This document shows positions 1 to 7,333 of a stretch of DNA of 21,292 nt, one piece after another. The notes beneath the pieces were generated by a model. That model had not been told where the DNA came from, ran no database searches, and worked only from the letters and a program-made list of their open reading frames with translations. This DNA is from JBKHJA01 sp046538375 (GTDB lineage Bacteria; Acidobacteriota; Aminicenantia; Aminicenantales; Aminicenantaceae), in the NCBI GenBank assembly GCA_046538375.1, contig JBKHJA010000042.1:1-21292 (forward strand). Reading direction: 5' to 3'. Positions within the stretch are counted from its first letter, which is position 1. Every line of letters starts with the position of its first letter. Position numbers and translations under genes: made by a program.

Positions 1-15
1 TCAGGGACACCATAC

Positions 16-33
16 CGAATTCAGGAGAATTCG
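16..33. repeat. Perfect inverted repeat, 7-bp arms
   Basis: The arms CGAATTC (16-22) and GAATTCG (27-33) are perfect reverse complements separated by AGGA. The element lies about 190 bases upstream of the first gene. It could be an operator or a small RNA hairpin. No T-tract follows, so it is not a standard terminator. I see no convincing promoter or gene elsewhere in positions 1-225. Confidence 0.4.
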
Positions 34-225
34 ATTCATGTCCCGATTTCCCCTGAAATTCATGACTGCATCTGGGAAAACCTTCAATTTATGAATAATG
101 CAGGTTGATTTTTCGCTGGTTATAAGAGAGAGAATCGCTCCTAACGGGCCCCAAAATGAAGGGCTGATGCAGACTTGGCCAGCAGCCGTGAAAAAGGAAT
201 GGAAGAAGAAGTTCAGAAGGAAAAA

Positions 226-1047
226 ATGCTTCCCTCTCAACAGATGGATTATGCCCTTCTTTCCTGGGCAGATAAAGGCGAAAACATCACCATCAGGGAT
301 GACCAGCATGATTTCTCCTGGATTCTGGATTCTATCAAAATTTCTCGAAACAGAGGATCCCGTTTCCGGCTGATGGACTCCGGCCGATTCAGTTGTTATG
401 AACTGGAATGGCTGGCTGAGGCCGGCGCTGATATCTACACCTCAGATGAGGTCAGAGCCGATTCTTTTGAGCTTGAGCTTTTGGGCAGAGCTTGTGGAAA
501 AGGTAAAGCGGCTTTAACTTTTTTTCATCATGGGCGCTTGGATTCTGGTGAGGGGGAAGGAGAATCGGATTCGCTGGTCTTTTCAGATGTTATGAACCTG
601 GGAGCAAGTGGTGTCTATATTCATATGACTAACAAACAGAAAAAAAGAGATTTTTCTGGTTTGAATTCGTTGGCTTATTCTTGCCAGAAAGGGGGAAGCT
701 GGCTGGTCTATTATCATTACGGACCGCTGGAAGTGGCTTTGGAGGAGCTAGCCCGCAGCGGAGCCTGGATTCATATTTCTGAGCAAAGCCTTCAACAGAT
801 GGAAAAGGCATCCATGATATTGGATATCATAAAGGAAGCAAGATCATCAGGAACAAATATGGTTCTTCACCTGGAGAAGGCGGTAGATTTTTCTCTCCTT
901 GAAGATATTCTGAACGCAGGAGCGCATGTGGTGTTAGATTTTGCTGTTTTTGATTACAGATCCCCCTATCGAATCTTGGAAAAGAAAGCAAAGAAGAAGA
1001 AACTGGATTCCAGGTCTTATTATCTCTACCCGTATTTTCTGCCTTGA
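226..1047 (+). CDS. Unrecognised four-repeat protein, probable (beta/alpha)8 barrel
   Basis: I do not recognise a family for this 273-residue protein. I chose the ATG at 226 because AGAAGG lies six bases before it; an in-frame ATG at 199 and a TTG at 175 are alternatives with worse ribosome-binding sites. Four repeats are visible at about residues 45-93, 95-157, 158-209 and 210-259. Each has a hydrophobic strand (FRLMDS, ALTFFHH, WLVYYHY, MVLHLE), a helix, a Gly/Ala-rich turn and a second strand (ADIYTS, GVYIHM, AWIHIS, HVVLDF). Eight strand-helix units suggest a TIM barrel, which is inference. Repeat 2 carries an acidic Gly/Glu insertion. The C-terminus is Lys-rich and then aromatic. There is no signal peptide or membrane segment, so it is probably cytosolic. 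It is separated from the ATPase operon by 200 bases and may be transcribed apart from it. Confidence 0.7.
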   Translation: MLPSQQMDYALLSWADKGENITIRDDQHDFSWILDSIKISRNRGSRFRLMDSGRFSCYELEWLAEAGADIYTSDEVRADSFELELLGRACGKGKAALTFFHHGRLDSGEGEGESDSLVFSDVMNLGASGVYIHMTNKQKKRDFSGLNSLAYSCQKGGSWLVYYHYGPLEVALEELARSGAWIHISEQSLQQMEKASMILDIIKEARSSGTNMVLHLEKAVDFSLLEDILNAGAHVVLDFAVFDYRSPYRILEKKAKKKKLDSRSYYLYPYFLP

Positions 1048-1133
1048 GGTGAAGATGAATAGTTTCAAAAAAAATTGAGCAAACATGTCTGCAGGTGAAA
1101 GTATGATGGAAAGGAAATGCTGACAGATGATGA

Positions 1134-1162
1134 TGGAAAAAGAAAAAGACATTGGATATAAT
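1134..1162 (+). promoter_or_regulatory. Possible promoter of the V/A-ATPase operon
   Basis: A consensus -10 box TATAAT lies at 1157-1162, with a weak -35 (TGGAAA, 1134-1139) at 17-base spacing. Transcription would start near 1169 and give a leader of about 80 nt before the first ATPase gene, including the hairpin at 1189-1226. The -10 is convincing and the -35 is not. Confidence 0.4.
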
Positions 1163-1188
1163 AGCCTCTCGAGATTCGATCAACAGCA

Positions 1189-1226
1189 GGGCTCTCCTGA
1201 GGCTTTTTGAAAAGGAGAGGAGAGCC
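1189..1226 (+). promoter_or_regulatory. Leader hairpin upstream of the ATPase operon
   Basis: GGCTCTCCT (1190-1198) is perfectly complementary to AGGAGAGCC (1218-1226), giving a 9-bp stem. No T-tract follows, so it is unlikely to terminate transcription. It sits 21 bases before the first ATPase start codon and contains purine-rich GGAGAGGAG that could imitate a ribosome-binding site. It may affect mRNA stability or translation, which is inference. Confidence 0.5.
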
Positions 1227-1247
1227 TTGATCCCATAAGGTTATCAA

Positions 1248-1607
1248 ATGGACAAATCCAGAGGAGAAAGCGAGTCTGCGGCTGCTTTACAGAAAATAAA
1301 GCAGGCCGAAGAAAAAGCCCATGCCCTTATCGAAGATGCTCGGGGGAATAAGGCTTCAAAGATTATGGATGATGCGTACAAAGAAGCACGAAAAATAAAG
1401 GATATGTCTGTGGCCAAAGCCCGTAAACAGGCAGAAGGAAATAAGAAAAAAATAGTCAAAAAGGCTTCCTCCGAAGCAGAGAAGATAAGAAAAGAAGCCG
1501 AAACTGAAGCCAGGCAAATGGCCGAACGCATGGAATCTTTGATCCCTGAAGCAGTGAAAAAAGCTAGACAGAAAATAAGACTATTCTTAAAGGAAGGTTC
1601 TGTTTGA
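1248..1607 (+). CDS. atpH: V/A-type ATPase peripheral stalk subunit G/H
   Basis: This 119-residue, highly charged Ala/Glu/Lys/Arg-rich protein is almost entirely predicted coiled coil, with heptad-like runs of KxAEEKA and EAEKIRKEAE type. It has no membrane segment. In V/A-ATPases the G/H subunit pairs with subunit E to form the peripheral stalk that holds the catalytic head against the membrane subunit I. Family assignment rests on this composition and on its position as first gene before subunit I, matching ntpF of Enterococcus hirae. Coiled-coil composition alone is not diagnostic. The start ATG follows TAAGG by seven bases. The stop lies 3 bases before the next gene. Confidence 0.85.
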   Translation: MDKSRGESESAAALQKIKQAEEKAHALIEDARGNKASKIMDDAYKEARKIKDMSVAKARKQAEGNKKKIVKKASSEAEKIRKEAETEARQMAERMESLIPEAVKKARQKIRLFLKEGSV

Positions 1608-1610
1608 ACC

Positions 1611-3521
1611 ATGGCCTTAGCAGAAGTCCTTAAAGTCCAGATATTAGCTTATGCCGATGTGAAGCTGCAGTTGCTTTCCAATCTCCAGGAGGAGGGTCTG
1701 ATTCAGCTTGAAGAAGCCGGTGTGGAAAAAGCAGACCTTCATACACTCCCTGCAGAGGTTTCTCAAATCGATCACCGTCTTCATCGTTTAAATCATGTTC
1801 TGGGCTCTCTTTCTTTATGGGAAGAGAGAGGATTTGTTAAGAGTCTTTTGGGCCAAAAACCCCAGCTCCAAACCAAGGAAAGAGAAAAAGCGCTCCATTT
1901 TGATTATCTTTCTGTTGTGGAGAAGGTGGAACAGATAGAAAAAGAAAAAAATGAGCTGACTTCAGAGATAAAATTTTTCCATAGAGAGGAGGAATTCATC
2001 TCTCCTCTTAAAGGACTGGAGTTGCCCATAAAATCTTTAGCCCCTACTTATTCTACTGAAATTCGTCTGGGATGGCTTCCTCTCCCACAGCTCCAAGCTT
2101 TTCGAGAAACGGCTGAGGATGAACCTCTCTGGTACAAAGTCATTCATCAAGGAAAGAAGAATGTCCACTTGGTGCTTATTTATCATAAGAAGGAGAAGGA
2201 ACGTTTAGAACAAGTCTGTAAAGAGTTGAATTTCACCCCCCTTCATTTTTCCGATCATACCCTGAATATGGCTGAACAGAAGGATAGGGTAGAAGATGTG
2301 ATGACCAAGATAAGAGAGGAAAAAGAGAGGAGAAGGTCTCGACTGGAGGCTTTAGAGAAAAAGGGACAAGAGTTATTGGCTTACAGAGATAAATTGATGC
2401 TGGCTCACGATGTTCTTCTTAACGAAAAACAGAAGATTTCCACTTCGCGTCTTTTGGGAGCCACAGAGCGTGTTTGTTATTTGGAAGGATGGATGCGGTC
2501 GGCTGATATCCAAAAACTCCGTTCAAACCTTCATCCTCTATCAGATTATATCGAAATCTATACCCGCCCTCCTCTTCCCGAGGAGGAGCCTCCTGTTATC
2601 CTGGAGAATCCAAGACCTGCCAGGCCTTTTGAAATGGTCACCAAACTTTACGGCCTTCCACGAAGAAAGTCTCTGGACCCCACTCTGGCTTTGGCTCCGT
2701 TTTTTTTCTTATTTGTGGGGTTGTGTGTCAGCGAGGCAGGCTACGGCCTGTTGGTTGCTGTGTTGAGTTTCCTTTATATAAAGTTTGCTAAGCCCAGGGG
2801 AGGTCTGCTTCAGTTCATGAAGCTTCTTTCCTTGCTGGGCATATCCACTGTCATTATGGGAACTCTGGTGGGAGGCTGGTTTGGATTCCCTGTGCGCCAA
2901 CTTATGATTTTGGATCCTCTCCAAGATCCCCTTTCTTTCCTGATCCTTTCTCTCATCCTGGGCTTTGTTCAGGTTTGGTTCGGGACTCTTCTCAACCTGA
3001 TCAATGGTCTGAAAAACAAGCTGTATCTCCAATCCATATGTGTTCAGGGAGGATGGCTGGTGCTTCTTCCCTCCCTGGTGCTTTATTTTTTGACCAAAGG
3101 ATCTGAGTGGGGAATCCTGGCCTTGGCAGGAGCAGCCGGAATTGTCTTTTTTGGCTCTCCCAGCCGGAATCCCATTTCCCGGTTTTTTGGCGGACTTTAC
3201 AAGCTCTATGATATTTCCCGTTACCTGGCTGATGTTCTTTCTTATTCACGGCTGCTGGCTTTAGGGTTGGCCACCAGTGTGATCGCTATGGTGGTCAATA
3301 CCCTGTGCCAGACAGCCTGGGAAATTCCCTGGGTAGGCTGGCTGCTGGCTGCTTTGATTTTTGTGGGCGGGCATCTGTTTAACCTGGGCATCAGCTATTT
3401 GGGGGGTTTTGTCCATTCCATGCGGCTCCAGTTTGTGGAATTTTTCAGCAAGTTCTTCCAGTCTGGAGGCAAACCCTTTAAGCCTCTGGAGTTGGAAAGC
3501 AAGTATGTGGAATTTATATGA
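1611..3521 (+). CDS. atpI: V/A-type ATPase membrane subunit I (a subunit)
   Basis: This 636-residue protein has the family's two-part layout. A soluble N-terminal half of about 350 residues is rich in coiled coil and binds the peripheral stalks; a membrane half from about residue 355 to 605 has seven or eight hydrophobic segments. The ion-channel arginine is recognisable as R547 in the conserved SYSRLLALGLA block. This residue faces the carboxylate of the rotating c-ring and is needed for ion translocation in the family. Full length is normal for the family. It lies between the G/H and K genes as in other V/A operons and probably works with subunit K to move Na+ or H+ across the membrane. Confidence 0.97.
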   Translation: MALAEVLKVQILAYADVKLQLLSNLQEEGLIQLEEAGVEKADLHTLPAEVSQIDHRLHRLNHVLGSLSLWEERGFVKSLLGQKPQLQTKEREKALHFDYLSVVEKVEQIEKEKNELTSEIKFFHREEEFISPLKGLELPIKSLAPTYSTEIRLGWLPLPQLQAFRETAEDEPLWYKVIHQGKKNVHLVLIYHKKEKERLEQVCKELNFTPLHFSDHTLNMAEQKDRVEDVMTKIREEKERRRSRLEALEKKGQELLAYRDKLMLAHDVLLNEKQKISTSRLLGATERVCYLEGWMRSADIQKLRSNLHPLSDYIEIYTRPPLPEEEPPVILENPRPARPFEMVTKLYGLPRRKSLDPTLALAPFFFLFVGLCVSEAGYGLLVAVLSFLYIKFAKPRGGLLQFMKLLSLLGISTVIMGTLVGGWFGFPVRQLMILDPLQDPLSFLILSLILGFVQVWFGTLLNLINGLKNKLYLQSICVQGGWLVLLPSLVLYFLTKGSEWGILALAGAAGIVFFGSPSRNPISRFFGGLYKLYDISRYLADVLSYSRLLALGLATSVIAMVVNTLCQTAWEIPWVGWLLAALIFVGGHLFNLGISYLGGFVHSMRLQFVEFFSKFFQSGGKPFKPLELESKYVEFI

Positions 3522-3558
3522 ATAAATTTGTCCACAGCGATGGTAAGGAGGTAAAGAC

Positions 3559-4032
3559 ATGGCCTTAGGTTTGACCTTATCCATATTGGGAGGAGCCCTG
3601 GCCGCTATCTTTGGTGGTATTGGTTCAGCCATAGGCATAGGACTGGCCGGACAGGCTTCCAGCGGAGTGATGAGCGAGGATCCGGAAAAATTTGGCAGCC
3701 TTCTTCTGCTGGTGGCTCTTCCTGGAACGCAGGGTATTTACGGTTTTTTGAGTGCTTTTTTAGTCATCTTGAAGTTAGGACTCACCACCGCCGCAGCAGC
3801 CACACCCCCTGCCCATCAGGGCTGGCAGATTCTCATCGCCTGTCTGCCGGTGGCTTTGGCCGGACTGGTGTCAGGCATTCATCAGGGAAAAGTCTGTGCT
3901 TCTGGTGTCTATATGGTGGCCAAGCAGCCCAAAGACTTGATGAAACCTGTGATCATGGCCGCTTTGGTGGAAACCTACGCAGTCCTGGGACTGCTCATCA
4001 CCATCCTTCTTCTTAACGGGATAATTATTTAA
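3559..4032 (+). CDS. atpK: V/A-type ATPase subunit K (c-ring proteolipid), Na+-type ligands
   Basis: This 157-residue proteolipid has four transmembrane helices forming two hairpins, the usual bacterial V-type K layout. The second hairpin carries the ion-binding carboxylate E138 in AALVETYAVLG; the first hairpin has no equivalent acid. The Na+-coordinating pattern known from E. hirae NtpK (L61, T64, Q65, Q110, E139) is matched by L54, T57, Q58 in LPGTQG, Q109 in SGIHQG, and E138. This points to a sodium-coupled rotor, which is inference from ligand conservation. A strong AAGGAGG site (3544-3550) precedes the start, fitting the need for many copies of this subunit per complex. Confidence 0.97.
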   Translation: MALGLTLSILGGALAAIFGGIGSAIGIGLAGQASSGVMSEDPEKFGSLLLLVALPGTQGIYGFLSAFLVILKLGLTTAAAATPPAHQGWQILIACLPVALAGLVSGIHQGKVCASGVYMVAKQPKDLMKPVIMAALVETYAVLGLLITILLLNGIII

Positions 4033-4049
4033 AGGCAAGAAGAGAGAAC

Positions 4050-4466
4050 ATGAGTTTAGAGAAAATCCTGAGAAGAATAGAACAGGATGCTCAGTCTGAA
4101 GCCAGGAAAATCATTGACGATCAGAAGAGAAAAGCCGAAGAAATAAAAGAGAACGCCCGCAAGGAAGCCTCTAAGACTGCAGAGGCTTTGTTAGCAGAAG
4201 CGGAAAAGCAGGCTCAGCTTGAAGCCAGCCGCATGGTGACCCAAGCCAGGTTGGAGAAGAAGATCAATCTCCTCAAGCGTAAAAAGGAGCTGATCGAGCA
4301 GGTTTTGGACCAGGCCTTTCAGGCAGAAATCCAGGGAAAAAAGGAATTTAAAAAGAAGATCATCCTCAAACACGGAGAGCGGGAGGAATCCTTTGATCAG
4401 CAGAGATTGAAAGACGAACTTCGCCCCCAGGTGGAGAGTTATATCCTGGAGATGTTGAAGCTATGA
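4050..4466 (+). CDS. atpE: V/A-type ATPase peripheral stalk subunit E, short
   Basis: A long charged N-terminal helix (about residues 1-100, rich in EARKII, KAEEIKE and EAEKQA patterns) is followed by a short C-terminal segment ending in YILEMLKL. Subunit E pairs with G/H in the peripheral stalk, and its C-terminal domain normally contacts subunit B. At 138 residues it is clearly shorter than the usual 180-200, so the globular C-terminal domain looks reduced. I saw no obvious frameshift: the stop overlaps the next start in ATGA, the arrangement of an intact coupled gene pair. Assignment relies on composition and on its position between K and C. Confidence 0.88.
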   Translation: MSLEKILRRIEQDAQSEARKIIDDQKRKAEEIKENARKEASKTAEALLAEAEKQAQLEASRMVTQARLEKKINLLKRKKELIEQVLDQAFQAEIQGKKEFKKKIILKHGEREESFDQQRLKDELRPQVESYILEMLKL

Positions 4467-5248
4467 AAAAGCCCTCCAGACTGGATTATGCCTATGCGGT
4501 GGGACGCGTGCGGTCATTGGAGAGGACATTGATCACCAGGGCCGTGTTCAGCGAGGCCTCGGAGGAAAAGGATTTTCTCTCGGCTATGAGAACCATTTTT
4601 GAAGCTGGAGATTATGAAGAGGAGATGGTCAAGATCCAAAATTCCGACCACCTGGACGATTTCATCGCTGAAGAAAAAAGAAATGTCCTTCAACAGATGA
4701 TTGGACTTTTCCTGGACGAGGATATCATTGACATCATCGAGCAGGAGTTCCATCCGGATAAAGCCCTGGCTTCTGCAGATAGAACGGAGTATGTTTTTGT
4801 AAGGGATTATCTGCGGCATAAAATTGATTTGGCCAATCTCAAAATACTGTGCAGATCAAAATACCTTGGATTTTCTCCAGAAAAGTTTGCATCCCTGGAA
4901 TTGAGAGGTGGTTTTTTGGACCCCAGGATCTTTGTTCAGAATTATGAGCTTTCTTATTCTGAGATTGGTGAAAAGTTTCGAAGCTCTCCTTACCTGGCTC
5001 TATGGAACAGAGCTACAGACATCCTGGAAGAGAAGGAAACATTTGTGGAGTTGGAAAGAGGGATTGAGGACTTTTTGATGACCTATTTGATAAAGGCAAA
5101 ATATATTGTATTCGGACCAGAGCCTGTTTTTGCTTATGTGCTGGCCAAGAGCAAAGAGCTAGACCTGGTGCGCCTGGTGGGAGTAGGAAAACTGAACCAA
5201 GTCCCTCCCTCCATCTTGAAGCAGAGGATAAGCGAGACTTATGTTTGA
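4463..5248 (+). CDS. atpC: V/A-type ATPase subunit C (central-stalk socket, d-like)
   Basis: The protein opens with DYAYAVGRVRSLE and closes with PEPVFAYVLAKSKELDLVRL then VGKLNQVPP, both characteristic of the V-ATPase C/AC39 (d) family. This subunit caps the c-ring and receives the central stalk, linking rotation of D/F to the membrane rotor. It has 261 residues, shorter than the 320-350 typical of the family, so an internal portion of the helical repeats seems reduced while both ends are kept. Its start overlaps the stop of subunit E by four bases, and its end overlaps subunit F by eight, implying translational coupling. Confidence 0.93.
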   Translation: MKKPSRLDYAYAVGRVRSLERTLITRAVFSEASEEKDFLSAMRTIFEAGDYEEEMVKIQNSDHLDDFIAEEKRNVLQQMIGLFLDEDIIDIIEQEFHPDKALASADRTEYVFVRDYLRHKIDLANLKILCRSKYLGFSPEKFASLELRGGFLDPRIFVQNYELSYSEIGEKFRSSPYLALWNRATDILEEKETFVELERGIEDFLMTYLIKAKYIVFGPEPVFAYVLAKSKELDLVRLVGVGKLNQVPPSILKQRISETYV

Positions 5249-5567
5249 AAAAGTGGCTGTGGTGGGCCATTCGGACTTCATTTTTGCTTTCAAGGCCCTG
5301 GGAATCAGAGTCTTTTCTCCTAAAAATACCCAGGAAGCGAGAGAAGTGATGGCCATGCTGGATAAACAGAATTATGCTCTGGTTTTTTTGCATGAGAGTC
5401 TTTTCCGATCTTTGGAGAAAGAGAGGAAGATCCTGAGTCAAAAATTCTGCCCGGTGGTGGTTGGATTTTCGGATTACCGCAGGGTGACAGATTACCTGGA
5501 AAGAATGATGAAAGAGACGGCCATAAAGGCTACGGGTTCAGATTCTTTAGTAAGAAGAAAGGGATAA
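5241..5567 (+). CDS. atpF: V/A-type ATPase central stalk subunit F
   Basis: This 108-residue protein begins with the typical KVAVVGHSDFIFAFKALGI block of subunit F, a small Rossmann-like alpha/beta protein. In the complex it binds subunit D in the central stalk and helps regulate ATP hydrolysis. The length is normal for the family. The start overlaps the end of subunit C by eight bases and the stop lies one base before subunit A. In E. hirae naming this is ntpG. Confidence 0.95.
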   Translation: MFEKVAVVGHSDFIFAFKALGIRVFSPKNTQEAREVMAMLDKQNYALVFLHESLFRSLEKERKILSQKFCPVVVGFSDYRRVTDYLERMMKETAIKATGSDSLVRRKG

Positions 5568-5568
5568 G

Positions 5569-7326
5569 ATGAAAAAAGGCAAAATCATACGAGTGGCTGG
5601 TCCTCTGGTTGTTGCTTCAGGCTGTTTGGGAGCCAAGATGTACGATATGGTGAGGATTGGTGATCTGGGACTCATCGGAGAGATCATCGAGCTCAGAGAA
5701 GACAGGGCTTTTATCCAAGTCTATGAGGATACCACCGGCATAGGTCCCGGGGAACCTGTTCTTCTGACAGCAAAGCCGTTGAGCGTTGAATTAGGGCCAG
5801 GCCTTATCGGGTCCATCTACGATGGAATTCAAAGGCCTCTGGATATCATAAGGGATCAAAAGGGGAATTTTGTGACCAGAGGAGTGGAGCTTCCTCCCTT
5901 AGACCGGGAAAGGAAATGGAAATTCACTCCGCTGGTGGAGAAAGGAGAAAAGGTTTCTCCCGGGGATTTTCTGGGGGAGGTAGAGGAGACTCCGCTGGTC
6001 AAGCACAGGGTCATGGTGCCTTATGATTCAGAGGGAAAAGTGGTTGAAATCAAAAAAGGAAAAATCAAAGTGGAAGAAGCAGCAGCCCGTATTAAGACTG
6101 AAAACGGAATAAAGGAAGTGAGGCTGCACCAGACATGGTCCATACGGAAAAACAGGAATGTTTCTGAGCGGTTGATGCCTGATGAGCCCCTGACCACCGG
6201 TCAGAGAGTGCTGGATACCCTTTTTCCTATAGCCAAAGGGGGGACGGCCTGTGTGCCAGGGCCTTTCGGGAGTGGAAAAACCGTGGTCCAGCATCAGTTG
6301 GCCAAATGGTCTGATGCTCAGATTATCGTGTTTGTGGCCTGCGGAGAAAGAGGAAACGAAGTGGCGGATCTTCTGCTGAGCTTCCCGGAATTGAAAGATC
6401 CTCACACCGGCCGCCCTCTTATGGAAAGAACCATCATCATTGCCAACACTTCCAATATGCCGGTGGCTGCCAGGGAAGCTTCCATCTATACCGGAATGAC
6501 TTTAGCCGAGTATTTCAGAGATATGGGTTATTCGGTGGCTCTCATGGCTGATTCTTCATCACGCTGGGCAGAAGCGTTGAGGGAGATTTCAGGGCGGATG
6601 GAAGAGATGCCCGGGGAGGAAGGATATCCTGCTTATCTGGCCAGTCGTCTGGCAGAATTCTATGAAAGAGCCGGGAAGGTGGTCTGTTTGGGGTCGGACC
6701 AGAGACAGGGAGCGTTGAGTGTTATCGGGGCCGTCTCCCCTCCAGGAGGAGACCTTTCCGATCCGGTGGTTCAATCCACTCTCAAAGTGGTCAAGGTATT
6801 CTGGGCTCTGGATGACAAGCTGGCCAATATGCGCCATTTTCCGGCTATAAACTGGCTTCTCAGCTATTCTCTGTACACAGAGAACGTCAAGGATCACTGG
6901 GAAGGCCAGGTGGCTGAGGAGTTTTTTGATCTAAGGCAGCAGGCCATGCAGCTCCTGGAGGAAGAGTCAGAACTTCAGGAGATTGCCCGCTTGGTAGGAG
7001 TGGAATCCTTATCTTCGAGAGAGAGGCTGGTTCTTGAATCTGCCCGTTCTATCAGAGAGGATTTTCTTCATCAGAATGCCTTTCATCCTCAGGACACCTA
7101 CACCTCTTTAAGAAAGCAGTACCTGATGCTGCGGACGATCATCCACTTTCATAATATGGGACTTAAAGCTCTGGAGGAGGGAAAAAAGCTTGAGGATATT
7201 GTCCAGTTGGAAGTGAGAGAAAAAATATCCAAGATGAAATTTCTTCCAGAGGAGGATGGTGCTGTTCTGGAGGTTTATGTAGAAGTGGACAACGCCTTCA
7301 GGAAGCTGGAAAAGAGAGAGGGGTAA
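5569..7326 (+). CDS. atpA: V/A-type ATPase catalytic subunit A
   Basis: This 585-residue protein is the catalytic nucleotide-binding subunit of the A3B3 head. It has an N-terminal beta-barrel (KGKIIRVAGPLVVA), the A-specific insert at about residues 100-190, and the P-loop GPFGSGKT at residues 231-238 with catalytic K237. Downstream are the GER motif in ACGERGNEV near residue 260 and the Walker B-type strand ending in ALMADSSSRWAEALREIS. The insert and the A-type P-loop separate it from F-type beta and from subunit B. Length and motifs are complete. It starts one base after the F gene stop, and B follows seven bases after its own stop. Confidence 0.98.
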   Translation: MKKGKIIRVAGPLVVASGCLGAKMYDMVRIGDLGLIGEIIELREDRAFIQVYEDTTGIGPGEPVLLTAKPLSVELGPGLIGSIYDGIQRPLDIIRDQKGNFVTRGVELPPLDRERKWKFTPLVEKGEKVSPGDFLGEVEETPLVKHRVMVPYDSEGKVVEIKKGKIKVEEAAARIKTENGIKEVRLHQTWSIRKNRNVSERLMPDEPLTTGQRVLDTLFPIAKGGTACVPGPFGSGKTVVQHQLAKWSDAQIIVFVACGERGNEVADLLLSFPELKDPHTGRPLMERTIIIANTSNMPVAAREASIYTGMTLAEYFRDMGYSVALMADSSSRWAEALREISGRMEEMPGEEGYPAYLASRLAEFYERAGKVVCLGSDQRQGALSVIGAVSPPGGDLSDPVVQSTLKVVKVFWALDDKLANMRHFPAINWLLSYSLYTENVKDHWEGQVAEEFFDLRQQAMQLLEEESELQEIARLVGVESLSSRERLVLESARSIREDFLHQNAFHPQDTYTSLRKQYLMLRTIIHFHNMGLKALEEGKKLEDIVQLEVREKISKMKFLPEEDGAVLEVYVEVDNAFRKLEKREG

Positions 7327-7333
7327 ACAGGAA

